DNA from: an uncultured Alphaproteobacteria bacterium
GTDB lineage: Bacteria; Pseudomonadota; Alphaproteobacteria; Rhizobiales; Beijerinckiaceae
DNA length: 64,000 nucleotides
Assembly (NCBI GenBank): GCA_937988775.1
Contig: CALKHP010000018.1
Coordinates: 3,206-67,205, forward strand
Direction of reading: 5' to 3'
Shown here: in pieces, positions 33,598-42,368 of the stretch
Layout: each line of letters opens with the position of its first letter
Position numbering within the stretch: the stretch's first letter is position 1
Made by a program: the position numbers and the translations under genes
The notes under the pieces: generated by a model
What the model was told of the DNA's origin: nothing
The model's database searches: none
The model's input: the letters and a program-made list of their open reading frames with translations, nothing else

Positions 33598-35670
33598 ATG
33601 TCGAATTTCAGGATCGGGATCGATATTGGCGGGACGTTCACGGATCTCGTGGCGATCGACGCGGCGGGGCGCACCATTTTCGCGAAGTCGCCCTCGACGC
33701 CCGCCGACCAGTCCATCGGGGTGCTCGCCGGCCTGGAGGAACTCGCCCGGCGTCACGACCTGCCATTGGCCGAGATGCTTGGCCGGACGAGCGCGATCGT
33801 TCACGGCACCACGGTCGCAACCAACGCGCTGCTCGAGCGCAAGGGGGCGAAGGTCGCGCTCCTGACGACCGAGGGCCATCGCGACATTCTCGAGATGCGC
33901 GAGGGCCTGAAGGGCGACCGCTACGACCTGCGCTCGAGCCCGCCCGAGCCGCTCGTCCCGCGCCAGCGCCGCTTCGGCGTGCGGGAGCGCGTCCGGCCGG
34001 ACGGCTCGGTCATGATCCCGCTCGACGAGGCGTCGCTTGGCGAGGCCATCGCCGCGATCCGGACATCGGGCGCGACCTCCGTCGCGATCTGTTATCTGCA
34101 CGCCTACAAGAACCCGGCGCACGAACTTGCCACCGAGGAGCGGCTCCGGGCCGAACTGCCCGACCTCTACATCTCACGCTCCAGCGACGTGCTGCCCCAG
34201 ATCAAGGAGTTTGAGCGCGTTTCGACCACGGTCGTCAATTCCTATGTCGGACCGGCCGTGCGCCTCTACCTCGCCAACCTGGAGCGCAGGTTGCGGGACG
34301 CGGGCTTCGGGGGCAGCCTCTTCATCGTGCTGTCCCATGGCGGCATGGCGCCGGTTGCCGAGGCGGGGCGGCTCGCGGCCGCCACCGTCCTGTCGGGACC
34401 GGCAGGCGGCGTCGCGGGCGCGCGGCGCTGCGCGCAGCTTCTCGGCATCGGTGATCTGATCCCCTTCGACGTTGGTGGCACCTCCACCGACATCTCGCTC
34501 ATTGCCGATGGCGAAGCGGCACTGTCCGCCGAACGCGGCCTGGCGGGCGAACGAATCGCGCTCCGGTCCCTCGACATCGCGTCCATCGCGGCCGGCGGCG
34601 GCTCGTTGGCGCAGATCGACGCCGGCGGCACGTTCAAGGTCGGGCCGGAAAGCGCTGGCGCGGTACCGGGCCCGGCCTGTTATGGCGGCGGTGGCGCGGC
34701 TCCGGCCGTGACCGACGCCAACCTGTTGCTCGGCTATCTCGACGCGACGAATTTCCTGGGCGGCCGGCACGCGCTCGACCTCGCGGCGGCCGCGCGTGTC
34801 GTCGACGAGAAAGCGCGGCAACTCGCGCTGTCCCGTGACGAGACTGCGGCAGGAATCCATCGGCTGATCAATTTGAAGATGGCCGACGGAATCCGGCTCA
34901 TGACGCTGCGGCGCGGCGTGGATCCGCGCCGGTTCGCACTGCTGTCCTTCGGCGGCGGCGCTGGCCTGCACGCCGTCGAGGTGGCGCGGGAGCTGGAAAT
35001 TCCAAGGGTCGTGGTGCCGACGGTTGCCTCCGTTCTGTCGGCCTGGGGAATGCTGACGAGCGATCTGCGCTACGAGGTCAGCCGCACGCATGTCGGCGAC
35101 AGCACCACGCTGTCCGATGACGCCCTGCGCACCGTCTATGCGGAATTGGAAGCCGACGCGGTCGGCCGGCTCGCGTCCTGGTTCGCCGGCGACATCCAGA
35201 TCGAGCGCTCGGCGGAGATGCGGTACGGCGAACAGGTCTTCGAGGTCGACGTTCCGCTCGATGATCTGGATTGGATGCAGGATAGTCTCGCGGAGCAGGT
35301 CGCGGAGCGCTTCCATCGGCGTCACGAGGACCTGTACACATATGCGTCGCGTGACCAGGAGGTCGTGTTCGTCAATGCCCGGGTGTCGGCGGTTGGCCGG
35401 GTCGCGCCTCCCGTGCAGGAAGCCAGGCGTGCGCGTCCGGCCGGCGATGGATCGGTGACGGCGCGCCGTGCCTATTTCGACGGATGGCGGTCCGTGCCGG
35501 TGCATCAGGTCGAGAGCCTGGCGCCTGGCGACGTGATCGAGGGGCCGGCCATCCTGGAGGCCGAGACCACGACCGTCCTGGCCGGCGAGGGTGATGTCGT
35601 CACGGTCAACGCCCTCGGCTGGCTCGACATCGCCCTCAGAGCGCCACAGCGTGCCGCCGACGAGGCCTGA
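33598..35670 (+). CDS. Hydantoinase/oxoprolinase family protein, HyuA-type subunit (copy 2)
   Basis: This is a 690-aa ATP-binding subunit. The phosphate loop GIDIGGTFTDLVAI lies at about 7-20 and the second, DVGGTSTDISLI, at about 291-302. The family segment AAGGGSLAQIDAGG and the C-terminal block GDVIEGPAILEAETTTVL are present. It lies directly after hyuB2 (one-base gap) and is followed 56 bp later by a class III aminotransferase gene. That order, importer, amidohydrolase, aminotransferase, is what would be needed to import a cyclic amide, open it and remove the amino group. Only the family role is established. Confidence 0.88.
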   Translation: MSNFRIGIDIGGTFTDLVAIDAAGRTIFAKSPSTPADQSIGVLAGLEELARRHDLPLAEMLGRTSAIVHGTTVATNALLERKGAKVALLTTEGHRDILEMREGLKGDRYDLRSSPPEPLVPRQRRFGVRERVRPDGSVMIPLDEASLGEAIAAIRTSGATSVAICYLHAYKNPAHELATEERLRAELPDLYISRSSDVLPQIKEFERVSTTVVNSYVGPAVRLYLANLERRLRDAGFGGSLFIVLSHGGMAPVAEAGRLAAATVLSGPAGGVAGARRCAQLLGIGDLIPFDVGGTSTDISLIADGEAALSAERGLAGERIALRSLDIASIAAGGGSLAQIDAGGTFKVGPESAGAVPGPACYGGGGAAPAVTDANLLLGYLDATNFLGGRHALDLAAAARVVDEKARQLALSRDETAAGIHRLINLKMADGIRLMTLRRGVDPRRFALLSFGGGAGLHAVEVARELEIPRVVVPTVASVLSAWGMLTSDLRYEVSRTHVGDSTTLSDDALRTVYAELEADAVGRLASWFAGDIQIERSAEMRYGEQVFEVDVPLDDLDWMQDSLAEQVAERFHRRHEDLYTYASRDQEVVFVNARVSAVGRVAPPVQEARRARPAGDGSVTARRAYFDGWRSVPVHQVESLAPGDVIEGPAILEAETTTVLAGEGDVVTVNALGWLDIALRAPQRAADEA

Positions 35671-35726
35671 CGACGCGAACGAGCAGTTGAGAGCAGCGCG
35701 CATGCCCGCGCACGGGAGGATTGATC

Positions 35727-37064
35727 ATGAACCACGTCCTGCTTCGCAATTTCCGCGAGATGCCGGAGATCGCGGTCTCGGCTGCCGGGATCACGATCCG
35801 GTCCGCCGATGGCCGCGACGTCATCGACGGCTCGGGCGGAGCGGCCGTGGCCTGCCTCGGCCATGGTCACCCGGCCGTGATCGACGCGATCCGCCAGCAG
35901 ATCGAGCGGGTCAGCTACGTCCATACCGGCTTCTACATGGCCGAGCCGGTCGAGGAACTGGCGGAGCGCCTGGTCGGCCATGAACCGGGCGGGCTGACGC
36001 ATGCCTATTTCGTGAGCAGCGGCTCGGAGGCGATGGAGGCAGCGCTCAAGCTTAGCCGGCAATACGCGCTGGAGATCGGCGAACCGCAACGCGATCATTT
36101 CATCGGGCGTCGCCAGAGCTATCACGGCAACACGCTCGGAGCGCTCGCGGTTGGCGGAAACCAGGTCCGACGGCCGCCCTATGAAGCGATTCTTTCGCCG
36201 AATTTCAGCCATGTCTCGCCGTGCTTTCCCTATCGCGATCAGCGCGAGGGCGAGAGCGACGCCGCTTATGTGAAGCGACTGGCCGACGAACTGGAGGCCG
36301 AGTTCCAGCGCGTCGGCCCCGACCGCGTGATCGCCTTCGTGGCCGAACCCGTCGTTGGTGCGACGCTCGGATGCGCTCCAGCACTGCCCGGCTATTTCAA
36401 GGCTGTCCGGGAGATCTGCGACCACCATGGCGCACTCCTCATCTTCGACGAGGTCATGTGCGGCCTCGGCCGGACCGGGACCTTGCACGCCTGGGAGCAG
36501 GAGGGCTTGACGCCGGACATCCAGACCATCGCCAAGGGCCTTGGCGGCGGATACCAGCCGATCGGCGGCATCCTGGTCGCCGGCCGCGTCATGGCGGCGC
36601 TTCGGTCCGGGTCTGGCCTCCACCGCCACGGGCACACCTATGCGGCCCATCCCGTTGCCTGCGCCGCCGCGCTCGCCGTCCAGAAGGTCATCGCCGATGA
36701 GGGTCTGGTCGCGCGCGTCGCCAAACGAGGGCGGCTTCTCGCCGAAATCCTCCGGCACCGCTTTGGCGACCATCCCCATGTCGGCGACATTCGCGGCCGT
36801 GGACTTTTCTGGGCAATAGAACTCGTCGAGGACAGGGCCACCAAGGCGCCATTCTCTCCTCAGGTCGCCATGAACGGCCGGGTGAAGGCGGCGGCATTCC
36901 ATCGCGGTCTCGCCTGCTATCCGGTCGGAGGAACGATCGACGGCGTCAGCGGCGACCATGTCATCCTTGCCCCGCCTTACATCGCCACGGAGGCTGAGAT
37001 CGAACTGATCGTCGATCGCTTGAGCGCAGGGCTGGAAGACGCGCTGAATAGTGCGGATGCTTAG
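35727..37064 (+). CDS. Class III PLP-dependent aminotransferase
   Basis: This 445-aa fold-type I aminotransferase has SSGSEAMEAALKLSRQY near residue 95, RQSYHGNTLGAL, the PLP-ring aspartate in LIFDEVMCGLG (about residue 241) and the Schiff-base Lys270 in TIAKGLGGGYQP. Class III enzymes transfer distal (omega) amino groups or amines to pyruvate or 2-oxoglutarate. The ATG at 35727 follows GGGAGGA. It ends the island's operon. In caprolactam degradation an HyuAB-like lactamase produces an omega-amino acid that a class III aminotransferase converts to a semialdehyde; the gene set here fits that logic. No semialdehyde dehydrogenase is seen nearby. Confidence 0.9.
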   Translation: MNHVLLRNFREMPEIAVSAAGITIRSADGRDVIDGSGGAAVACLGHGHPAVIDAIRQQIERVSYVHTGFYMAEPVEELAERLVGHEPGGLTHAYFVSSGSEAMEAALKLSRQYALEIGEPQRDHFIGRRQSYHGNTLGALAVGGNQVRRPPYEAILSPNFSHVSPCFPYRDQREGESDAAYVKRLADELEAEFQRVGPDRVIAFVAEPVVGATLGCAPALPGYFKAVREICDHHGALLIFDEVMCGLGRTGTLHAWEQEGLTPDIQTIAKGLGGGYQPIGGILVAGRVMAALRSGSGLHRHGHTYAAHPVACAAALAVQKVIADEGLVARVAKRGRLLAEILRHRFGDHPHVGDIRGRGLFWAIELVEDRATKAPFSPQVAMNGRVKAAAFHRGLACYPVGGTIDGVSGDHVILAPPYIATEAEIELIVDRLSAGLEDALNSADA

Positions 37065-37549
37065 CTCATTCCATCTGATTTTGATGATCCCATCAGAATG
37101 CGAAATGATCTCGGCGGCAAACCCGGTCAGCATGAGCTTGTTGCGCGCAATCTGAAGCAGCGCGCCTTCGCGCCGGCCCAGCCATGGGTGCCGACCGGAT
37201 TTTCAACGCGCTATGCGAGAGGCGCTTGTCCCCCGCGAACCATAAGCAAGGTCATTGCGCCATCCGGCGCCATTTTGCGCCTCGGCGACACCGCGATGAG
37301 AGGCGAACCGGCAGATCGCCTCTCATGGCATGCGGTGGAGCGGTTATGCCGATAAGCAGCGCTTTCTCGATCGCGCGCTCAAGCATGACGGTGTGTGGTT
37401 TGCGACCAGGGTCGAGATAGCCAGACACTGGCACGCCCATCACGCCACAGTGCCATCGGATCGCTGATATCCGGTTCGCGGTGACGTTGCCGCCAGCTTC
37501 GGCGGGCAGGCGTCGCCCACCCTCGACATGCCGAAGCGCCGGCCGCCGC
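37065..37549. other. Gene-poor gap with a strong inverted repeat and a possible degraded IS3-type fragment
   Basis: No intact gene is visible. A perfect 11-bp inverted repeat (ATGAGAGGCGA at 37296-37306, TCGCCTCTCAT at 37316-37326) has a 9-base loop. On the minus strand, about 37280-37480 translates to a stretch containing RWHCGVMGVPVSGY. That looks like the N-terminal motif of IS3-family transposases (CRVLGVSxSGYY), followed by weak matches in shifting frames. This could be a decayed transposase or chance. No terminal repeats or target duplication were found. Confidence 0.4.
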
Positions 37550-39418
37550 TCATCGGCGCGGCGGCTTTCCCCTTGGTTTGCCCGCGGGCGCAGCCGGGCG
37601 CGACCCCTTCGGCAGGCGCTCGCTTTTGCCATGCCCCGGCGCTTTGGTCGCGCGCGGCTTCCCGAACGCGGCCCGGCCATGCTCCACTTTGCCAGCAACA
37701 GATTGTCCCTGCCCGGGCTCATCGCGGACTGTCTTGCCCCTGAACGGCTTCTCGTATCGTGGCCTGTCCCGTGGCGGTCTGGCGCGGGCCGGGCGCTCCG
37801 CATGGCCGGCCGGTGGGCCGCCGGGCAACGGCGCGATGATCACATCGCCGCCATCCGCCTTGCGCACCGCCTTGCTGAAGCGGGCGGCGGCGGCGGGGCC
37901 GACCTCAAAGGCGGTCTCTTCGTCGAAGATACGGATCACGCCGATCTCCATTCGCGTTACGTTGCCGCGCCGGCAGATCAGCGGCAGCAGCCATTTCGGA
38001 TCGGCATTGTTGCGGCGCCCGACATTGAGACGGAACCAGACGCTGCCGGCGCCAGACGCACCGCCAAACACCCGCTCGGCCGCACGGTCGCGCGCGGGGC
38101 GCGGCTCGCCCGGATCGGAGACCTCCTCCGGCGCCGGCAGGCCACGGCGATAGAGCCGTGCCAGCGCGGCCGCGACATGCTCGGGCGAATGCACGGCAAG
38201 CAGCGCCAGCCCGGCGCTGGCATCCTCGTCGTCCGGCTCATCGGTGATGACTGCATCGCGCAGCATGCGTTCGTGGTCGAGCTTGCGGATGTCCTCGGAA
38301 CTCGGCGCGCCCGACCATGACGGCGTGATGCCCAGTCCCCGCAGCAGCTCCTCGGTCCGGCGACGGCGGAATGGCGGCACCAGAAGCACGCTCACGCCCT
38401 TGCGGCCGGCTCGCCCGGTGCGGCCGCTGCGGTGCTGCAGACTTTCGGCATCGTTCGGCAGGTCGGCATGGATGACGAGGCCGAGATTCGGCAGGTCAAT
38501 GCCGCGCGCCGCGACGTCGGTGGCGACACAGACGCGCGCGCGCCCATCGCGCAGGGCCTGCAGGGCGTTGTTGCGCTCCTTCTGGCTCAGCTCGCCCGAC
38601 AGCGCCACGGCGGAGAACTGCCGCTCCTGCAGCATCGCGTGCAGACGGCGCACTGCTTCGCGGGTGTTGCAGAACACCAGGGCGCCCGGCGTATCGTAAT
38701 AGCGCAGCACATTGACGACCGCATGATCGACCTCGGTCGGCGCGACGCGGATCGTGCGGTATGCGATGTCGGCGTGACCGCCTTCCGCGTTCGCCACCGC
38801 GATGCGCAGGGCGTCGCGCTGATAGCGCTTGGCGAGGGCTGCGATGCCGCGCGGCATGGTGGCGGAGAACAGCAGGCTGCGCCGCTCGGGCGGCGTGGCG
38901 TCGAGAATGAATTCGAGATCCTCGCGAAAACCGAGATCGAGCATCTCATCGGCCTCGTCGAGCACAGCGACGCCCAGCGCGGACATGTCGAGGCGGCCGC
39001 GCTCGAGATGATCGCGCAGGCGTCCGGGCGTACCGACGACGATATGGGCGCCCTGATTCAGCAGGCGCTGCTCCTGACGCGGGTCCATGCCGCCGACGCA
39101 GGACACGATGCGGGCGCCCGTCGCCGCGAAGAGCCACGCGAATTCGCGCTGGACTTGCAGCGCCAGTTCCCGGGTCGGAGCCACCACCAGCGCTTGCGGC
39201 GCGGTTGCGGGCGCAAAGCGCACGTCAGTGCCCAGCAGCGTCTCGGCGATGGCGAGGCCATAGGCGACGGTCTTGCCGGAGCCGGTCTGAGCGGAGACCA
39301 GGAGATCGCGCCCCGCTGCCTCGGGTGCCAGCACGGCAAGCTGCACCGGCGTCGGATCGTCGTAGTCCCGGTCGGCCAGGGACCGGGCAAGCGCCGGATT
39401 GGTCGTCATGAAGGGCAT
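37550..39418 (-). CDS. DEAD-box RNA helicase with DbpA-like C-terminal RNA-binding domain
   Basis: This 622-aa ATP-dependent RNA helicase shows the motifs in order: PTPVQ (Q motif), AQTGSGKT (I), PTRELA (Ia), TPGRL (Ib), VLDEADEMLD (II), SATMP (III) and HRSGRTGRAG (VI). The region after the core (about 430-530) contains ICRRGNVTRMEIGVIRIFDE, typical of the DbpA RRM-like domain. A long basic Pro/Arg/Gly-rich tail follows. Such helicases act in ribosome assembly or cold-related RNA remodelling. The ATG at 39418 is preferred; a frame running back to 40804 passes through the tRNA gene and is not real. Other possible starts are 39409 and 39439. Confidence 0.9.
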   Translation of the reverse strand: MPFMTTNPALARSLADRDYDDPTPVQLAVLAPEAAGRDLLVSAQTGSGKTVAYGLAIAETLLGTDVRFAPATAPQALVVAPTRELALQVQREFAWLFAATGARIVSCVGGMDPRQEQRLLNQGAHIVVGTPGRLRDHLERGRLDMSALGVAVLDEADEMLDLGFREDLEFILDATPPERRSLLFSATMPRGIAALAKRYQRDALRIAVANAEGGHADIAYRTIRVAPTEVDHAVVNVLRYYDTPGALVFCNTREAVRRLHAMLQERQFSAVALSGELSQKERNNALQALRDGRARVCVATDVAARGIDLPNLGLVIHADLPNDAESLQHRSGRTGRAGRKGVSVLLVPPFRRRRTEELLRGLGITPSWSGAPSSEDIRKLDHERMLRDAVITDEPDDEDASAGLALLAVHSPEHVAAALARLYRRGLPAPEEVSDPGEPRPARDRAAERVFGGASGAGSVWFRLNVGRRNNADPKWLLPLICRRGNVTRMEIGVIRIFDEETAFEVGPAAAARFSKAVRKADGGDVIIAPLPGGPPAGHAERPARARPPRDRPRYEKPFRGKTVRDEPGQGQSVAGKVEHGRAAFGKPRATKAPGHGKSERLPKGSRPAAPAGKPRGKPPRR

Positions 39419-39509
39419 GGCTGGTTCCGCCTGTCGCATTATCGTCCGGCGTCGAAGGGGAGCCGTCGGAAAGTTTCCGAGACGCCTTACGAATACCCGC
39501 CCGCAAAGC

Positions 39510-39536
39510 AAAAAAGCCGCGGAGAACCGCGGCTTT
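39510..39536 (-). terminator. Intrinsic terminator of the tRNA-Gly gene
   Basis: On the minus strand a perfect 10-bp stem (AAAGCCGCGG/CCGCGGCTTT, loop of four) is followed by a run of six T. It begins 17 bases after the tRNA 3' end, so it ends the tRNA transcript before the helicase gene. Confidence 0.88.
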
Positions 39537-39552
39537 GAACTATGCTTGAAAC

Positions 39553-39627
39553 TGGAGCGGGCGAAGGGATTCGAACCCTCGACCCCAACCTTGGCAAGGT
39601 TGTGCTCTACCCCTGAGCTACACCCGC
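39553..39627 (-). tRNA. tRNA-Gly (anticodon GCC)
   Basis: The minus strand reads GCGGGTGTAGCTCAGGGGTA at the 5' end, with the anticodon loop CTTGCCAA, the T-arm GGTTCGAATCC and a 3' CCA encoded in the genome. The acceptor stem GCGGGTG pairs with CGCCCGC with one G-U. The length is 75 bases including CCA. The anticodon GCC reads GGC/GGU glycine codons, the commonest glycine codons in GC-rich genomes. Confidence 0.97.
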
Positions 39628-39779
39628 ATCCATGCGCCACCGGAAAACCGGCGACGTCGAGGCGCGTTCTATGCCCGAACTCTCGCGCGGATGCAACAGG
39701 CGTTTGCGCGCAATCTTGCCTGATCGCGGCGCCGTGCGCCGGATTGCGCCGCGGAGGGCGACGGGCTATCGCTTGGTCC

Positions 39780-40334
39780 ATGCCCAACAGCCAGCCGCTT
39801 CCCGCCACCTCGACCGCACCGCGCACGCCACAGGACGTGCTGCGCGAGATCGCGGCGCTCGGCATCGTCGCCAGCACCGTCACGCACCAGCCCGTGTTCA
39901 CCGTCGCCGAATCGAAGGCGCTGCGCGGCGTCATCGATGGCGGCCACGTCAAGAACCTGTTCCTCAAGGACAAGAAGGGCCGGCTGTTTTGCGTCACTGC
40001 GCTCGAATCGGCGCAAATCGACCTCAAGCGCCTGCACGAGAAGATCGGCGCCTCGGGCCGGGTGTCCTTCGCCGGCCCCGAGCAGCTCCTGCGCCATTGG
40101 GGCGTGACGCCTGGCTCGGTCACGCCGCTCGGCGCCATCAACGACACTGAAAACGCCGTCACCGTGGTGCTGGACGCTGCCCTGCTGACGCTGCCGCGCC
40201 TCAACGTCCACCCGCTGACCAACACCATGTCGACGGGGATCGACACGCCCGACCTGCTACGCCTGCTCGACGCGTTCGGCCACCCGCCGCTGATCGCGCG
40301 CATCTCGGGCGAGCCCGGCCCGGGGGCACCGTAA
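39780..40334 (+). CDS. Prolyl-tRNA deacylase family protein (PrdX/ProX; YbaK/EbsC fold)
   Basis: This 184-aa single-domain protein has the YbaK/EbsC fold. It hydrolyses mischarged aminoacyl-tRNA in trans, as with Ala-tRNA-Pro by the PrdX group. The conserved segments GGHVKNLFLKDKKGRLF and HPLTNTMSTGI (here near residue 145) are typical of PrdX. The substrate-lysine region is intact. The ATG at 39780 is chosen because the family begins soon after (TPQDVLREIAALGI); a longer frame back to 39399 runs through the tRNA gene. It precedes the thioredoxin/TPR gene by 78 bp and may share its transcript. Confidence 0.88.
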   Translation: MPNSQPLPATSTAPRTPQDVLREIAALGIVASTVTHQPVFTVAESKALRGVIDGGHVKNLFLKDKKGRLFCVTALESAQIDLKRLHEKIGASGRVSFAGPEQLLRHWGVTPGSVTPLGAINDTENAVTVVLDAALLTLPRLNVHPLTNTMSTGIDTPDLLRLLDAFGHPPLIARISGEPGPGAP

Positions 40335-40412
40335 AGCCCTGATGAGGCCGCCGGCATTGCAACCGCCGCCGAGATGACCCATCTATCGGCTGAGAACGGG
40401 AGACAGGATCGT

Positions 40413-41360
40413 ATGAGCAGCCAGGGCGACACGACCAATGGCCGCGCGGACGGCGTCAGTGCCAGCTTCGGGACCGAGTTCGGCGCGGCACCTTCGCTTG
40501 TGAAGGACACCAGCACCGCGACCTTCCGCGAGGATGTGCTGAGCGAATCGACCCGGCAGCCGGTGCTGGTCGATTTCTGGGCGCCGTGGTGCGGCCCGTG
40601 CAAGCAACTCGGCCCGCTGATCGAAAAGGCCGTGAAGGCCGCGAACGGCAAGGTCAAGCTGGTCAAGATGGATATCGAGGCCCATCCCGAGATCGCCGGC
40701 CAGCTCGGCATCCAGTCGATTCCGGCCGTGATCGCCTTCTCGAACGGCCAGCCGATCGACGGTTTCGTCGGCGCGCTGCCCGAGAGCCAGATCCGCGGCT
40801 TCATCGAGCGCCTCGTCGGGCCGCTCGGGCCGGCGGCGCTCGACGAAACCCTGGCCGAGGCGGAAAAGCAGGCCGGTGAGGGCGACGCATCCGCCGCGGC
40901 AGCACTTTACGCAGCGGTGCTGGCCGAGGAGCCGGACAACCTCAAGGCGCTTGGCGGTCTCGCCCGCCTGCAGGTCGGCCTCGGCGATCTCGAGCAGGCC
41001 GAGGCGCTGCTGGCCAGCGTGCCGGACGCCAAGGCCGGTGATGCCGCCATTGCCGGCGCGCGCGCCGCGCTCGAACTGGCGCGCCAGGCCGAGACGCTCG
41101 GCGACACCGCCGAACTCGAGGCCCGCATCGCCGCCGACCCCAAGGATCACCAGGCCCGCTTCGATCTGGCGCTGGCGCTCGCCGGCCATAATCGGCGCGA
41201 GGAGGCGGTCGACCAGCTGATCGAGATCATTCGTCGCGACCGCAAATGGCATGATGACGGCGCGCGCAAGCAGCTCGTGCAATTCTTCGAGGCCTGGGGC
41301 CCGCAGGACGACGCGACCGCCGATGGCCGGCGGCGCCTGTCTTCGGTGCTGTTCTCCTGA
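40413..41360 (+). CDS. Thioredoxin-domain protein with TPR-like C-terminus (CnoX/YbbN family)
   Basis: This 315-aa cytoplasmic protein has a thioredoxin domain (about 32-140) with an intact active site, WCGPC at Cys60/Cys63. A helical TPR-like region (about 150-300) rich in Ala/Glu/Leu repeats follows. This is the CnoX/YbbN layout; CnoX is a chaperone-linked redox protein that works with GroEL/DnaK. Escherichia coli CnoX has lost the redox cysteine pair, whereas this copy has the full CxxC and could be an active reductase. The ATG at 40413 has AGGA at good spacing; an ATG at 40374 is possible. It is followed by a Lon-N domain gene and a Trm112-like gene, a common alphaproteobacterial order. 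Confidence 0.9.
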   Translation: MSSQGDTTNGRADGVSASFGTEFGAAPSLVKDTSTATFREDVLSESTRQPVLVDFWAPWCGPCKQLGPLIEKAVKAANGKVKLVKMDIEAHPEIAGQLGIQSIPAVIAFSNGQPIDGFVGALPESQIRGFIERLVGPLGPAALDETLAEAEKQAGEGDASAAAALYAAVLAEEPDNLKALGGLARLQVGLGDLEQAEALLASVPDAKAGDAAIAGARAALELARQAETLGDTAELEARIAADPKDHQARFDLALALAGHNRREEAVDQLIEIIRRDRKWHDDGARKQLVQFFEAWGPQDDATADGRRRLSSVLFS

Positions 41361-41388
41361 GGGTCACGCTGAGGCCAGGGAGGCCCCG

Positions 41389-42051
41389 ATGGCGGAACAT
41401 CGCTCCTTGAAGGACCTGCCGGAGGTGATCGCGGTGTTTCCGCTGCCCGGCGCATTGCTGCTGCCGCGCGGCCAGATGCCGCTCAACATTTTCGAGCCGC
41501 GCTATCTGCGCATGGTCGACGATGCGCTGGCCGGCAGCCGCATCATCGGCATGATCCAGCCCAACAGCGCCGCCGAGCAGCCGCTCGGGCCGCCGGCGCT
41601 CTATCAGGTCGGCTGCGCCGGACGCATCACGCAATTCGCCGAGACCGGCGACGGGCGCTACCTCATCACCCTCACCGGCCTGTGCCGCTTCCGCGCCCGC
41701 GAGGAGCTGACCGTGATGACGCCCTACCGCCAGCTTGGCGTCGATTTCTCCGCCTACCGGCGCGACCTGATGCCACGCGACGGCGAGGAGGCGGTCGACC
41801 GCGAGGCGGTGCTGAAAGCCCTCAGCGATTTCTCGCGCGTCAACGAGGTCGAGATCGACTGGGACAATGTGCGCCAGGCCCCGAACGAGCCGCTGATCAA
41901 CGCGCTCGCCATGATGGCGCCCTACGGCGAGAAGGAAAAGCAGGCCCTGCTCGAGGCGCCCGACCTCAAGACCCGCGCCGAAATGCTGGTCGCGATCACC
42001 GAGATGGAGCTTGCGCGCGAGGGCGGCGATTCGGAGACCCCGATGCAATGA
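41389..42051 (+). CDS. Lon N-terminal (LON substrate-binding) domain protein
   Basis: This 220-aa protein consists only of the Lon protease N-terminal domain, without AAA or protease parts. The opening VIAVFPLPGALLLPRGQMPLNIFEPRY is the recognisable family start (as consensus), followed by GCAGRITQFAETGDGRYLI. Such stand-alone LON domains are widespread and thought to bind peptides or misfolded protein; function is unproven. The ATG at 41389 follows AGGGAGG. It overlaps the next gene by four bases (ATGA) and follows the CnoX-like gene by 28 bp, so the three form an operon with a possible protein-quality theme. Confidence 0.9.
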   Translation: MAEHRSLKDLPEVIAVFPLPGALLLPRGQMPLNIFEPRYLRMVDDALAGSRIIGMIQPNSAAEQPLGPPALYQVGCAGRITQFAETGDGRYLITLTGLCRFRAREELTVMTPYRQLGVDFSAYRRDLMPRDGEEAVDREAVLKALSDFSRVNEVEIDWDNVRQAPNEPLINALAMMAPYGEKEKQALLEAPDLKTRAEMLVAITEMELAREGGDSETPMQ

Positions 42052-42287
42052 GCACGCTCACCCCGTTCGACGAGCCCGTGCCGCAGCCGGCCGAATCGAC
42101 CATCGGCATCGATCCGCGCCTGCTCGAAATCCTGGTCTGCCCGGTGACCAAGGCCACGCTCGAATACGATGCCGTGCGCCAGGAACTGGTCAGCCGCGCT
42201 GCCGGGCTCGCCTATCCGATTCGCGCCGGCATCCCGATCATGCTGCCGGACGAAGCGCGCCGCCTCGACGAGACGCCGGCGGCTTGA
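42048..42287 (+). CDS. Trm112-like/YcaR family small protein (UPF0434)
   Basis: This 79-aa protein has the Trm112/YcaR fold: LLEILVCPVTKATLEYD, then a hydrophobic AYPIRAGIPIMLPDEAR. Only one of the usual zinc cysteines is present, which is normal for the UPF0434 group. Eukaryotic Trm112 activates methyltransferases; the bacterial role is not established. Translation is coupled to the Lon-N gene by an ATGA overlap. A REP-like palindrome begins 13 bp after the stop codon. Confidence 0.85.
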   Translation: MSTLTPFDEPVPQPAESTIGIDPRLLEILVCPVTKATLEYDAVRQELVSRAAGLAYPIRAGIPIMLPDEARRLDETPAA

Positions 42288-42300
42288 GAGGCCAAGAACC

Positions 42301-42348
42301 CTTCTCCCGCGTGCGGGAGAAGATGGCGCGAAGCGCCGGATGAGAGGT
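42301..42348. repeat. REP-like palindromic repeat, copy 1
   Basis: A perfect 10-bp stem (CTTCTCCCGC/GCGGGAGAAG, loop GT) at 42301-42322 is followed by a second short palindrome (GGCGC-GAA-GCGCC) and GGATGAGAGG. The same layout recurs at 51179. It lies between convergent genes and may also act in termination. Confidence 0.7.
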
Positions 42349-42368
42349 GACACGCGACCTTACCCCAC

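Noticed and set aside
35505..37133. 542-aa minus-strand frame opposite the aminotransferase
   Set aside because: The plus-strand aminotransferase has all catalytic motifs, while this frame shows none.
39419..40804. N-terminal extension of the helicase frame to 1084 aa
   Set aside because: The extension reads through the tRNA-Gly gene and antisense to the prolyl-tRNA deacylase gene; helicase similarity begins only near 39418.
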